Program-made: the position numbers and the translations under genes
The notes under the pieces: model-generated
Seen by the model: only the letters and a program-made list of their open reading frames with translations
What the model was told of the DNA's origin: nothing
The model's database searches: none
Shown: positions 38,145 through 51,620 of the stretch, piece after piece
Position numbering within the stretch: position 1 is the stretch's first letter
Layout of the letters: every line of letters starts with the position of its first letter
NCBI GenBank assembly: GCA_963920705.1
Contig: OY987234.1
Location: forward strand, 1,302,001-1,366,000
Direction of reading: 5' to 3'
Source: Odiellus spinosus
Taxonomy: Eukaryota > Arthropoda > Arachnida > Opiliones > Phalangiidae
DNA length: 64,000 nucleotides

Positions 38145-40270
38145 TGGTGATCTACACTTGGGAAATTTGTGGATCTACACTTGGGAAATTTGTGGATCTA
38201 CACTTGGGAAATTTGATTATCTGCACTTGGAAAATTTGTGGATGTACACTTGGGAAATTTGTGGATCTGCACTTGGGAACATTGTGGATCTGCACTTGGG
38301 AAAATTGTGGATCTGCACTTGGGAAAATTGTGGATCTGCACTTGGCAAATTTGTGGATCTGCACTTGGGAAATTTGTGGATCTACACTTGGGAAATTTGT
38401 GGATCTACATTTGGGAAATTTGTGGATCTACACTTGGGAAATTTGTGGATCTGCACTTGGGAAATTTGTTGATCTACATTTGGGAAATTTGTGGATCTAC
38501 ACTTGGGAAATTTGTGGATCTACACTTGGGAAATTTGTGGATCTGCGCTTGGGAAATTTGTGGATCTGCGCTTGGAAAATTTGTGGATCTACACTTGGGA
38601 AATTTGTGGATCTACATTTGGGAAATTTGTGGATCTACACTTGGGAAATTTGTGGATCTACACTTGGGAAATTTGTGGATCTACACTTGGGAAATTTGTG
38701 GATCTACACTTGGGAAATTTGTGGGTCTACACTTGGGATATTTGTGGATCTACACTTGGGAAATTTGAGGGTCTACACTTGGGAAATTTGAGGATCTACA
38801 CTTGGGAAATTTGTGGATCTACACTTGGGAAATTTGTGGATCTACACTTGGGAAATTTGTGGATCTACACTTGGGAAATTTGTGGATCTGCACTTGGGAA
38901 ATTTGTGGATCTACACTTGGGAAATTTGTGGATCTACATTTGGGAAATTTGTGGATCTACACTTGGGAAATTTGTGGATCTACACTTGGGAAATTTATGG
39001 ATCTACACTTGGGAAATATGTGGATCTACACTTGGGAAATTTGTGGATCTACATTTGGGAAATTTGTGGATCTACACTTGGGAAATTTGTGGATCTACAC
39101 TTGGGAAATTTGGTGATCTACACTTGGGAAATTTGGTGATCTACACTTGGGAAATTTGTGGATCTACATTTGGGAAATTTGTGGATCTACACTTGGGAAA
39201 TTTGTGGATCTACACTTGGGAAATTTGTGGATCTACATTTGGGAAATTTGTGGATCTACACTTGGGAAATTTGTGGATCTACACTTGGGAAATATGTGGA
39301 TCTACACTTGGGAAATTTGTGGATCTACACTTGGGAAATTTGATTATCTGCACTTGGAAAATTTGTGGATGTACACTTGGGAAATTTGTGGATCTGCACT
39401 TGGGAACATTGTGGATCTGCACTTGGGAAAATTGTGGATCTGCACTTGGCAAATTTGTGGATCTGCACTTGGGAAATTTGTGGATCTACACTTGGGAAAT
39501 TTGTGGATCTACATTTGGGAAATTTGTGGATCTACACTTGGGAAATTTGTGGATCTGCACTTGGGAAATTTGTTGATCTACATTTGGGAAATTTGTGGAT
39601 CTACACTTCGGAAATTTGTGGATCTACACTTGGGAAATTTGTGGATCTGCGCTTGGGAAATTTGTGGATCTGCACTTGGAAAATTTGTGGATCTACACTT
39701 GGGAAATTTGTGGATCTACATTTGGGAAATTTGTGGATCTACACTTGGGAAATTTGTGGATCTACACTTGGGAAATTTGTGGGTCTACACTTGGGAAATT
39801 TGTGGATCTACACTTGGGAAATTTGTGGATCTACACTTGGGAAATTTGGTGATCTACACTTGGGAAATTTGGTGATCTACACTAGGGAAATTTGTGGATC
39901 TACATTTGGGAAATTTGTGGATCTACACTTGGGAAATTTGTGGATCTACACTTGGGAAATTTGTGGATCTACATTTGGGAAATTTGTGGATCTACACTTG
40001 GGAAATTTGTGGATCTACACTTGGGAAATATGTGGATCTACACTTGGGAATTTTGTGGATCTACACTTGGGAAATTTGATTATCTGCACTTGGAAAATTT
40101 GTGGATGTACACTTGGGAAATTTGTGGATCTGCACTTGGGAAATTTGTGGATCTGCACTTGGAAAATTTGTGGATCTGCACTTGGAAAATTTGTGGATCT
40201 ACACTTGGGAAATTTGTGGATCTACATTTGGGAAATTTGTGGATCTACACTTGGGAAATTTGTGGATCTA
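38145..40270 (+). repeat. Island of A-type satellite inside domain B
   Basis: Immediately upstream (37,997-38,140) are B markers: CTAAGG, ACATTACGG and AAATTTTTGG. From about 38,145 the sequence switches to A markers: TTGGTGATC, GGGAACATTG near 38,273 and 39,408, doubled CTGCGC near 38,570, GGATATTTG, TTGAGGG and paired TTGGTGATC. B markers resume at GATCAACATCTGGG near 40,289. Both junctions keep the 23-bp register, as expected for exchange between misaligned copies of the same repeat. Confidence 0.8.
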
Positions 40271-40279
40271 CACTTGGGA
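39025..40279 (+). repeat. 1.25-kb block, partner of 1-1,255
   Basis: This is the second copy of the window's first 1.25 kb, located within domain B. It carries the same CTTCGG and GGGAATTTTG markers and the same 32-monomer module (39,342-40,077). It ends at the switch to B-type GATCAACATCTGGG near 40,289. Confidence 0.85.
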
Positions 40280-42795
40280 AATTTGTGGATCAACATCTGG
40301 GAAATTTGTGGATCTACACTTGGGAAATTTGTGGATCTACACTTGGGAAATTTGTGGATCTACACTTGGGAAATTTGTGGATCTACACTTGGGAAATTTG
40401 ATTATCTGCACTTGAATAATTTGTGGATGTGCACTTGGGAAATTTGTGGATCTGCACTTGGGAACTTTGTGGATCTGCACTTGGGAAAATTGTGGATCTG
40501 CACCTGGCAAATTTGTGGATCTGCACTTGGGAACTTTGTGGATCTACACTTGGGAAATTTGTGGATCTACATTACGGAAATTTTTGGATCTACACTTGGG
40601 AAATTTGTGGATCTGCACTTGGGAAATTTGTGGATCTACATTTGGGAAATTTGTGGATCTACACTTGGGAAATTTGTGGATCTACACTTGGGAAATTTGT
40701 GGATCTACACTTGGGAAATTTGTGGATCTGCACTTGGAAATTTGTGGATCTACACTAAGGAAATTTGTGGATCTACATTAGGGAAATTTGTGGATCTACA
40801 CTTGGGAAATTTGTGGATATACACTTGGGAAATTTGTGGATCTGCACTTGGGAAATTTGTGGATCTGCACTTGGGAAATTTGTGGATCTGCACTTGGGAA
40901 ATTTGTGGATCTACACTTGGGAAATTTGTGGATCTACACTTGGGAAATTTGTGGATCTACACTTGGGATATTTGTGGATCTACACTTGGGAAATTTGTGG
41001 ATCTACACTTGGGAAATTTGTGGATCTACACTTGGGAAATTTGTGGATCTACACTTGGGAAATTTGTGGATCTGCGCTTGGGAAATTTGTGGATCTGCAC
41101 TTGGAAAATTTGTGGATCTACACTTGGGAAATTTGTGGATCTTCATTTGGGAAATTTGTGGATCTACACTTGGGAAATTTGTGGATCTACACTTGGGAAA
41201 TTTGTGGATTTACACTTGGGAAATTTGTGGGTCTACACTTGGGAAATTTGTGGATCTACACTTGGAAAATTTGTGGATCTACACTTGGGAAATTTGTGGA
41301 TCTTCATTTGGGAAATTTGTGGATCTACACTTGGGAAATTTGTGGATCTACACTTGGGAAATTTGTGGATCTACACTTGGGAAATTTGTGGGTCTACACT
41401 TGGGAAATTTGTGGATCTACACTTGGGAAATTTGTGGATCTACACTTGGGAAATTTGTGGATCTACATTTGGGAAATTTGTGGATCTACACTTGGGAAAT
41501 TTGTGGATCTACACTTGGGAAATTTGTGGATCTGCACTTGGGAAATTTGTGGATCTACACTTGGGAAATTTGTATATCTACATTTGGGAAATTTGTGGAT
41601 CTACACTTGGGAAATTTGTGGATCTACACTTGGGAAATATGTGGATCTACACTTGGGAAATTTGTGGATCTACACTTGGGAAATTTGATTATCTGCACTT
41701 GGAAAATTTGTGGATGTACACTTGGGAAATTTGTGGATCTGCACTTGGGAACTTTGGTGATCTACACTTGGGAAATTTGTGGATCTGCACTTGGGAAAAT
41801 TGTGGATCTCCACTTGGCAAATTTGTGGATCTGCACTTGGGAAATTTGTGGATCTACACTTGGGAAATTTGTGGATCTACATTTGGGAAATTTGTGGATC
41901 TACACTTTGGAAATTTGTTGATCTGCACTTGGGAAATTTGTTGATCTACATTTGGGAAATTTGTGGATCTACACTTGGGAAATTTGTGGATCTACACTTG
42001 GGAAATTTGTGGATCTGCGCTTGGGAAATTTGTAGATCTGCACTTGGAAAATTTGTGGATCTACACTTGGGAAATTTGTGGATCTACATTTGGGAAATTT
42101 GTGGATCTACACTTGGGAAATTTGTGGATCTACACTTGGGAAATTTGTGGATCTACACTTGGGAAATTTGTGGGTCTACACTTGGGAAAAATGTGGATCT
42201 ACACTTGGGAAATTTGTGGATCTACACTTGGGAAATTTGTGGATCTACACTTGGGAAATTTGCTGATCTACACTTGGGAAATTTGTGGATTTACATTTGG
42301 GAAATTTGTGGATCTACACTTGGGAAATTTGTGGATCTACACTTGGGAAATTTGTGGATCAACATTTGGGAAATTTGTGGATCTACACTTGGGAAATTTG
42401 TGGATCTACACTTGGGAAATTTGTGGATCTACACTTGGGAAATTTGTGGATCTACACTTGGGAAATTTTATTATCTGCACTTGAATAATTTGTGGATGTG
42501 CACTTGGGAAATTTGTGGATCTGCACTTGGGAACTTTGTGGATCTGCACTTGGGAAAATTGTGGATCTGCACCTGGCAAATTTGTGGATCTGCACTTGGG
42601 AACTTTGTGGATCTACACTTGGGAAATTTGTGGATCTACATTACGGAAATTTTTGGATCTACACTTGGGAAATTTGTGGATCTGCACTTGGGAAATTTGT
42701 GGATCTACATTTGGGAAATTTGTGGATCTACACTTGGGAAATTTGTGGATCTACACTTGGGAAATTTGTGGATCTACACTTGGGAAATTTGTGGA
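39890..42795 (+). repeat. 2.9-kb tandem duplication, left copy
   Basis: This copy begins inside the A-type island, crosses the A/B junction near 40,285 and continues through a full B unit. The right copy at 42,993-45,920 follows almost directly, at offset 3,103 then 3,126. Because the A/B junction is present in both copies, this duplication is younger than the event that placed the island. Confidence 0.75.
40400..42468 (+). repeat. B higher-order unit, 2,069 bp
   Basis: This copy matches the unit at 35,273 at offset 5,127 (223 monomers minus 2 bp). The match begins about 190 bp upstream (near 40,212) and runs to about 42,625, for a 2.4-kb shared block with 35,085-37,498. Confidence 0.8.
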
Positions 42796-42964
42796 TCTGC
42801 ACTTGGAAATTTGTGGATCTACACTAAGGAACTTTGTGGATCTACACTTGGGAAATTTGTGGATCTACACTTGGGAAATTTGTGGGTCTACACTTGGGAA
42901 ATTTGTGGATCTACACTTGGGAAATTTGTGGATCTACATTTGGGAAATTTGTGGATCTACACTT

Positions 42965-43385
42965 GGGAAATTTGGTGATCTACACTAGGGAAATTTGTGG
43001 ATCTACATTTGGGAAATTTGTGGATCTACACTTGGGAAATTTGTGGATCTACACTTGGGAAATTTGTGGATCTACATTTGGGAAATTTGTGGATCTACAC
43101 TTGGGAAATTTGTGGATCTACACTTGGGAAATATGTGGATCTACACTTGGGAATTTTGTGGATCTACACTTGGGAAATTTGATTATCTGCACTTGGAAAA
43201 TTTGTGGATGTACACTTGGGAAATTTGTGGATCTGCACTTGGGAAATTTGTGGATCTGCACTTGGAAAATTTGTGGATCTGCACTTGGAAAATTTGTGGA
43301 TCTACACTTGGGAAATTTGTGGATCTACATTTGGGAAATTTGTGGATCTACACTTGGGAAATTTGTGGATCTACACTTGGGAAAT
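42965..43385 (+). repeat. Second A-type fragment inside domain B
   Basis: This short A-type stretch contains the CTAGGG monomer after TTGGTGATC near 42,980, AAATATG, GGGAATTTTG near 43,150, GATTATC, GATGT and two CTTGGAAAA monomers. It then switches to B-type GATCAACATCTGGG near 43,392. It matches 39,862-40,282 at offset 3,103 and is part of a tandem duplication of that region. The left junction is uncertain to about 100 bp. Confidence 0.7.
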
Positions 43386-45920
43386 TTGTGGATCAACATC
43401 TGGGAAATTTGTGGATCTACACTTGGGAAATTTGTGGATCTACACTTGGGAAATTTGTGGATCTACACTTGGGAAATTTGTGGATCTACACTTGGGAAAT
43501 TTGATTATCTGCACTTGAATAATTTGTGGATGTGCACTTGGGAAATTTGTGGATCTGCACTTGGGAACTTTGTGGATCTGCACTTGGGAAAATTGTGGAT
43601 CTGCACCTGGCAAATTTGTGGATCTGCACTTGGGAACTTTGTGGATCTACACTTGGGAAATTTGTGGATCTACATTACGGAAATTTTTGGATCTACACTT
43701 GGGAAATTTGTGGATCTGCACTTGGGAAATTTGTGGATCTACATTTGGGAAATTTGTGGATCTACACTTGGGAAATTTGTGGATCTACACTTGGGAAATT
43801 TGTGGATCTACACTTGGGAAATTTGTGGATCTGCACTTGGAAATTTGTGGATCTACACTAAGGAAATTTGTGGATCTACATTAGGGAAATTTGTGGATCT
43901 ACACTTGGGAAATTTGTGGATATACACTTGGGAAATTTGTGGATCTGCACTTGGGAAATTTGTGGATCTGCACTTGGGAAATTTGTGGATCTGCACTTGG
44001 GAAATTTGTGGATCTGCACTTGGGAAATTTGTGGATCTACACTTGGGAAATTTGTGGATCTACACTTGGGAAATTTGTGGATCTACACTTGGGATATTTG
44101 TGGATCTACACTTGGGAAATTTGTGGATCTACACTTGGGAAATTTGTGGATCTACACTTGGGAAATTTGTGGATCTACACTTGGGAAATTTGTGGATCTG
44201 CGCTTGGGAAATTTGTGGATCTGCACTTGGAAAATTTGTGGATCTACACTTGGGAAATTTGTGGATCTTCATTTGGGAAATTTGTGGATCTACACTTGGG
44301 AAATTTGTGGATCTACACTTGGGAAATTTGTGGATTTACACTTGGGAAATTTGTGGGTCTACACTTGGGAAATTTGTGGATCTACACTTGGAAAATTTGT
44401 GGATCTACACTTGGGAAATTTGTGGATCTTCATTTGGGAAATTTGTGGATCTACACTTGGGAAATTTGTGGATCTACACTTGGGAAATTTGTGGATCTAC
44501 ACTTGGGAAATTTGTGGGTCTACACTTGGGAAATTTGTGGATCTACACTTGGGAAATTTGTGGATCTACACTTGGGAAATTTGTGGATCTACATTTGGGA
44601 AATTTGTGGATCTACACTTGGGAAATTTGTGGATCTACACTTGGGAAATTTGTGGATCTGCACTTGGGAAATTTGTGGATCTACACTTGGGAAATTTGTA
44701 TATCTACATTTGGGAAATTTGTGGATCTACACTTGGGAAATTTGTGGATCTACACTTGGGAAATATGTGGATCTACACTTGGGAAATTTGTGGATCTACA
44801 CTTGGGAAATTTGATTATCTGCACTTGGAAAATTTGTGGATGTACACTTGGGAAATTTGTGGATCTGCACTTGGGAACTTTGGTGATCTACACTTGGGAA
44901 ATTTGTGGATCTGCACTTGGGAAAATTGTGGATCTCCACTTGGCAAATTTGTGGATCTGCACTTGGGAAATTTGTGGATCTACACTTGGGAAATTTGTGG
45001 ATCTACATTTGGGAAATTTGTGGATCTACACTTTGGAAATTTGTTGATCTGCACTTGGGAAATTTGTTGATCTACATTTGGGAAATTTGTGGATCTACAC
45101 TTGGGAAATTTGTGGATCTACACTTGGGAAATTTGTGGATCTGCGCTTGGGAAATTTGTAGATCTGCACTTGGAAAATTTGTGGATCTACACTTGGGAAA
45201 TTTGTGGATCTACATTTGGGAAATTTGTGGATCTACACTTGGGAAATTTGTGGATCTACACTTGGGAAATTTGTGGATCTACACTTGGGAAATTTGTGGG
45301 TCTACACTTGGGAAAAATGTGGATCTACACTTGGGAAATTTGTGGATCTACACTTGGGAAATTTGTGGATCTACACTTGGGAAATTTGCTGATCTACACT
45401 TGGGAAATTTGTGGATTTACATTTGGGAAATTTGTGGATCTACACTTGGGAAATTTGTGGATCTACACTTGGGAAATTTGTGGATCAACATTTGGGAAAT
45501 TTGTGGATCTACACTTGGGAAATTTGTGGATCTACACTTGGGAAATTTGTGGATCTACACTTGGGAAATTTTATTATCTGCACTTGAATAATTTGTGGAT
45601 GTGCACTTGGGAAATTTGTGGATCTGCACTTGGGAACTTTGTGGATCTGCACTTGGGAAAATTGTGGATCTGCACCTGGCAAATTTGTGGATCTGCACTT
45701 GGGAACTTTGTGGATCTACACTTGGGAAATTTGTGGATCTACATTACGGAAATTTTTGGATCTACACTTGGGAAATTTGTGGATCTGCACTTGGGAAATT
45801 TGTGGATCTACATTTGGGAAATTTGTGGATCTACACTTGGGAAATTTGTGGATCTACACTTGGGAAATTTGTGGATCTACACTTGGGAAATTTGTGGATC
45901 TACACTTGGGAAATTTGTGG
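42993..45920 (+). repeat. 2.9-kb tandem duplication, right copy
   Basis: This copy contains the duplicated A/B junction near 43,388, GGGAATTTTG near 43,150 and the B unit of 43,503. It has one more CTGCAC monomer near 44,010 than the left copy. The homology ends near 45,920, where it enters a second TTATTATCTG start (45,940). Confidence 0.75.
43503..45571 (+). repeat. B higher-order unit, 2,069 bp
   Basis: This is a third equal-length unit. It matches 40,400 at offset 3,103, then at 3,126 after gaining one CTGCAC monomer near 44,010 (four in a row against three). The total stays 2,069 because a monomer is missing near its right end, where one GATTATC start was re-joined. Confidence 0.65.
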
Positions 45921-46307
45921 ATCTACACTTGGGAAATTTTATTATCTGCACTTGAATAATTTGTGGATGTGCACTTGGGAAATTTGTGGATCTGCACTTG
46001 GGAACTTTGTGGATCTGCACTTGGGAAAATTGTGGATCTGCACCTGGCAAATTTGTGGATCTGCACTTGGGAACTTTGTGGATCTACACTTGGGAAATTT
46101 GTGGATCTACATTACGGAAATTTTTGGATCTACACTTGGGAAATTTGTGGATCTGCACTTGGGAAATTTGTGGATCTACATTTGGGAAATTTGTGGATCT
46201 ACACTTGGGAAATTTGTGGATCTACACTTGGGAAATTTGTGGATCTACACTTGGGAAATTTGTGGATCTGCACTTGGAAATTTGTGGATCTACACTAAGG
46301 AAATTTG
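45572..46307 (+). repeat. Local 16-monomer (368 bp) duplication
   Basis: TTATTATCTG with AATAATTTG occurs at 45,572 and 45,940, each with GGGAACTTTG, CACCTGGCAA, ACATTACGG and AAATTTTTGG in order. The first copy lacks the 22-bp monomer and CACTAAGG, which follow only the second copy (near 46,269). Confidence 0.8.
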
Positions 46308-49300
46308 TGGATCTACATTAGGGAAATTTGTGGATCTACACTTGGGAAATTTGTGGATATACACTTGGGAAATTTGTGGATCTGCACTTGGGAAATTTGT
46401 GGATCTGCACTTGGGAAATTTGTGGATCTACACTTGGGAAATTTGTGGATCTACACTTGGGAAATTTGTGAATCTACACTTGGGATATTTGTGGATCTAC
46501 ACTTGGGAAATTTGTGGATCTACACTTGGGAAATTTGTGGATCTACACTTGGGAAATTTGTGGATCTACACTTGGGAAATTTTTGGATCTGCGCTTGGAA
46601 AATTTGTGGATCTGCACTTGGAAAATTTGTGGATCTACACTTGGGAAATTTGTGGATCTTCATTTGGGAAATTTGTGGATCTACACTTGGGAAATTTGTG
46701 GATCTACACTTGGGAAATTTGTGGATCTACACTTGGGAAATTTGTGGGTCTACACTTGGGAAATTTGTGGATCTACACTTGGAAAATTTGTGGATCTACA
46801 CTTGGGAAATTTGTGGATCTTCATTTGGGAAATTTGTGGATCTACACTTGGGAAATTTGTGGATCTACACTTGGGAAATTTGTGGATCTACACTTGGGAA
46901 ATTTGTGGGTCTACACTTGGGAAATTTGTGGATCTACACTTGGGAAATTTTTGGATCTACACTTGGGAAATTTGTGGATCTACATTTGGGAAATTTGTGG
47001 ATCTACACTTGGGAAATTTGTGGATCTACACTTGGGAAATTTGTGGATCTGCACTTGGGAAATTTGTGGATCTACACTTGGGAAATTTGTGGATCTACAT
47101 TTGGGAAATTTGTGGATCTACACTTGGGAAATTTGTGGATCTACACTTGGGAAATATGTGGATCTACACTTGGGAAATTTGTGGATCTACACTTGGGAAA
47201 TTTGATTATCTGCACTTGGAAAATTTGTGGATGTACACTTGGGAAATTTGTGGATCTGCACTTGGGAACTTTGGTGATCTACACTTGGGAAATTTGTGGA
47301 TCTGCACTTGGGAAAATTGTGGATCTCCACTTGGCAAATTTGTGGATCTGCACTTGGGAAATTTGTGGATCTACACTTGGGAAATTTGTGGATCTACATT
47401 TGGGAAATTTGTGGATCTACACTTGGGAAATTTGTTGATCTGCACTTGGGAAATTTGTTGATCTACATTTGGGAAATTTGTGGATCTACACTTGGGAAAT
47501 TTGTGGATCTACACTTGGGAAATTTGTGGATCTGCGCTTGGGAAATTTGTAGATCTGCACTTGGAAAATTTGTGGATCTACACTTGGGAAATTTGTGGAT
47601 CTACATTTGGGAAATTTGTGGATCTACACTTGGGAAATTTGTGGATCTACACTTGAGAAATTTGTGGATCTACACTTGGGAAATTTGTGGGTCTACACTT
47701 GGGAAAAATGTGGATCTACACTTGGGAAATTTGTGGATCTACACTTGGGAAATTTGTGGATCTACACTTGGGAAATTTGCTGATCTACACTTGGGAAATT
47801 TGTGGATTTACATTTGGGAAATTTGTGGATCTACACTTGGGAAATTTGTGGATCTACACTTGGGAAATTTGTGGATCAACATTTGGGAAATTTGTGGATC
47901 TACACTTGGGAAATTTGTGGATCTACACTTGGGAAATTTGTGGATCTACACTTGGGAAATTTGTGGATCTACACTTGGGAAATTTGATTATCTGCACTTG
48001 AATAATTTGTGGATGTGCACTTGGGAAATTTGTGGATCTGCACTTGGGAACTTTGTGGATCTGCACTTGGGAAAATTGTGGATCTGCACCTGGCAAATTT
48101 GTGGATCTGCACTTGGGAACTTTGTGGATCTACACTTGGGAAATTTGTGGATCTACATTACGGAAATTTTTGGATCTACACTTGGGAAATTTGTGGATCT
48201 GCACTTGGGAAATTTGTGGATCTACATTTGGGAAATTTGTGGATCTACACTTGGGAAATTTGTGGATCTACACTTGGGAAATTTGTGGATCTACACTTGG
48301 GAAATTTGTGGATCTGCACTTGGAAATTTGTGGATCTACACTAAGGAAATTTGTGGATCTACATTTGGGAAATTTGTGGATCTACACTTGGGAAATTTGT
48401 GGATATACACTTGGGAAATTTGTGGATCTGCACTTGGGAAATTTGTGGATCTGCACTTGGGAAATTTGTGGATCTACACTTGGGAAATTTGTGGATCTAC
48501 ACTTGGGAAATTTGTGGATCTACACTTGGGATATTTGTGGATCTACACTTGGGAAATTTGTGGATCTACACTTGGGAAATTTGTGGATCTACACTTGGGA
48601 AATTTGTGGATCTACACTTGGGAAATTTGTGGATCTGCGCTTGGGAAATTTGTGGATCTGCACTTGGAAAATTTGTGGATCTACACTTGGGAAATTTGTG
48701 GATCTTCATTTGGGAAATTTGTGGATCTACACTTGGGAAATTTGTGGATCTACACTTGGGAAATTTGTGGATCTACACTTGGGAAATTTGTGGGTCTACA
48801 CTTGGGAAATTTGTGGATCTACACTTGGGAAATTTGTGGATCTACACTTGGGAAATTTGTGGATCTACACTTGGGAAATTTGGTGATCTACACTTGGGAA
48901 ATTTGTGGATCTACATTTGGGAAATTTGTGGATCTACACTTGGGAAATTTGTGGATCTACACTTGGGAAATTTGTGGATCAACATTTGGGAAATTTGTGG
49001 ATCTACACTTGGGAAATTTGTGGATCTACACTTGGGAAATTTGTGGATCTACACTTGGGAAATTTGTGGATCTACACTTGGGAAATTTGATTATCTGCAC
49101 TTGAATAATTTGTGGATGTGCACTTGGGAAATTTGTGGATCTGCACTTGGGAACTTTGTGGATCTGCACTTGGGAAAATTGTGGATCTGCACCTGGCAAA
49201 TTTGTGGATCTGCACTTGGGAACTTTGTGGATCTACACTTGGGAAATTTGTGGATCTACATTACGGAAATTTTTGGATCTACACTTGGGAAATTTGTGGA

Positions 49301-49599
49301 TCTGCACTTGGGAAATTTGTGGATCTACATTTGGGAAATTTGTGGATCTACACTTGGGAAATTTGTGGATCTACACTTGGGAAATTTGTGGATCTGCACT
49401 TGGAAATTTGTGGATCTACACTAAGGAAATTTGTGGATCTACATTTGGGAAATTTGTGGATCTACACTTGGGAAATTTGTGGATATACACTTGGGAAATT
49501 TGTGGATCTGCACTTGGGAAATTTGTGGATCTGCACTTGGGAAATTTGTGGATCTGCACTTGGGAAATTTGTGGATCTACACTTTGGAAATTTGTGGAT

Positions 49600-51161
49600 C
49601 TACACTTGGGAAATTTGTGGATCTACACTTGGGATATTTGTGGATCTACACTTGGGAAATTTGTGGATCTACACTTGGGAAATTTGTGGATCTACACTTG
49701 GGAAATTTGTGGATCTACACTTGGGAAATTTGTGGATCTGCGCTTGGGAAATTTGTGGATCTGCACTTGGAAAATTTGTGGATCTACACTTTAGAAATTT
49801 GTGGATCTTCATTTGGGAAATTTGTGGATCTACACTTGGGAAATTTGTGGATCTACACTTGGGAAATTTGTGGATCTACACTTGGGAAATTTGTGGGTCT
49901 ACACTTGGGAAATTTGTGGATCTACACTTGGGAAATTTGTGGATCTGCACCTGGCAAATTTGTGGATCTGCACTTGGGAACTTTGTGGATCTACACTTGG
50001 GAAATTTGTGGATCTACATTACGGAAATTTTTGGATCTACACTTGGGAAATTTGTGGATCTGCACTTGGGAAATTTGTGGATCTACATTTGGGAAAATTG
50101 TGGATCTACACTTGGGAAATTTGTGGATCTACACTTGGGAAATTTGTGGATCTACACTTGGTAAATTTGTGGATCTGCACTTGGAAATTTGTGGATCTAC
50201 ACTAAGGAAATTTGTGGATCTACATTTGGGAAATTTGTGGATCTACACTTGGGAAATTTGTGGATATACACTTGGGAAATTTGTGGATCTGCACTTGGGA
50301 AATTTGTGGATCTGCACTTGGGAAATTTGTGGATCTACACTTGGGAAATTTGTGGATCTACACTTGGGATATTTGTGGATCTACACTTGGGAAATTTGTG
50401 GATCTACACTTGGGATATTTGTGGATCTACACTTGGGAAATTTGTGGATCTACACTTGGGAAATTTGTGGATCTACACTTGGGAAATTTGTGGATCTACA
50501 CTTGGGAAATTTGTGGATCTGCGCTTGGGAAATTTGTGGATCTGCACTTGGAAAATTTGTGGATCTACACTTGGGAAATTTGTGGATCTTCATTTGGGAA
50601 ATTTGTGGATCTACACTTGGGAAATTTGTGGATCTACACTTGGGAAATTTGTGGATCTACACTTGGGAAATTTGTGGGTCTACACTTGGGAAATTTGTGG
50701 ATCTACACTTGGGAAATTTGTGGATCTGCACCTGGCAAATTTGTGGATCTGCACTTGGGAACTTTGTGGATCTACACTTGGGAAATTTGTGGATCTACAT
50801 TACGGAAATTTTTGGATCTACACTTGGGAAATTTGTGGATCTGCACTTGGGAAATTTGTGGATCTACATTTGGGAAAATTGTGGATCTACACTTGGGAAA
50901 TTTGTGGATCTACACTTGGGAAATTTGTGGATCTACACTTGGTAAATTTGTGGATCTGCACTTGGAAATTTGTGGATCTACACTAAGGAAATTTGTGGAT
51001 CTACATTTGGGAAATTTGTGGATCTACACTTGGGAAATTTGTGGATATACACTTGGGAAATTTGTGGATCTGCACTTGGGAAATTTGTGGATCTGCACTT
51101 GGGAAATTTGTGGATCTACACTTGGGAAATTTGTGGATCTACACTTGGCATATTTGTGGAT
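49600..51161 (+). repeat. Two tandem copies of a 781-bp B sub-unit
   Basis: Offset 781 (34 monomers minus 1 bp) aligns 49,600-50,380 with 50,381-51,161. Shared markers are GATCTTCATT, CACCTGGCAA, ACATTACGG, ACATTTGGGAAAATTG (GGGAAAATTG at 50,091 and 50,872), CTTGGTAAATTTG, the 22-bp monomer (about 50,177 and 50,958) and CACTAAGG. Differences include CTTTAGAAATTTG near 49,790 and GGCATATTTG near 51,148. The GATTATC/AATAATTTG start is absent, so these are internally deleted units. Confidence 0.75.
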
Positions 51162-51589
51162 CTACACTTGGGAAATTTGTGGATCTACACTTGGGAAATT
51201 TGTGGATCTACACTTGGGAAATTTGTGGATCTACACTTGGGAAATTTGTGGATCTGCGCTTGGGAAATTTGTGGATCTGCACTTGGAAAATTTGTGGATC
51301 TACACTTGGGAAATTTGTGGATCTTCATTTGGGAAATTTGTGGATCTACACTTGGGAAATTTGTGGATCTACACTTGGGAAATTTGTGGATCTACACTTG
51401 GGAAATTTGTGGGTCTACACTTGGGAAATTTGTGGATCTACACTTGGGAAATTTGTGGATCTACACTTGGGAAATTTGTGGATCTACACTTGGGAAATTT
51501 GGTGATCTACACTTGGGAAATTTGTGGATCTACATTTGGGAAATTTGTGGATCTACACTTGGGAAATTTGTGGATCTACACTTGGGAAA

Positions 51590-51620
51590 TTTGTGGATCT
51601 GCACTTGGGAATTTGTGGAT
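51590..51620 (+). repeat. Singleton 22-bp monomer
   Basis: GCACTTGGGAATTTGTGG lacks one A relative to the consensus. It is not followed by CACTAAGG and is not copied elsewhere, so it is independent of the domain B phase marker. Confidence 0.85.
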
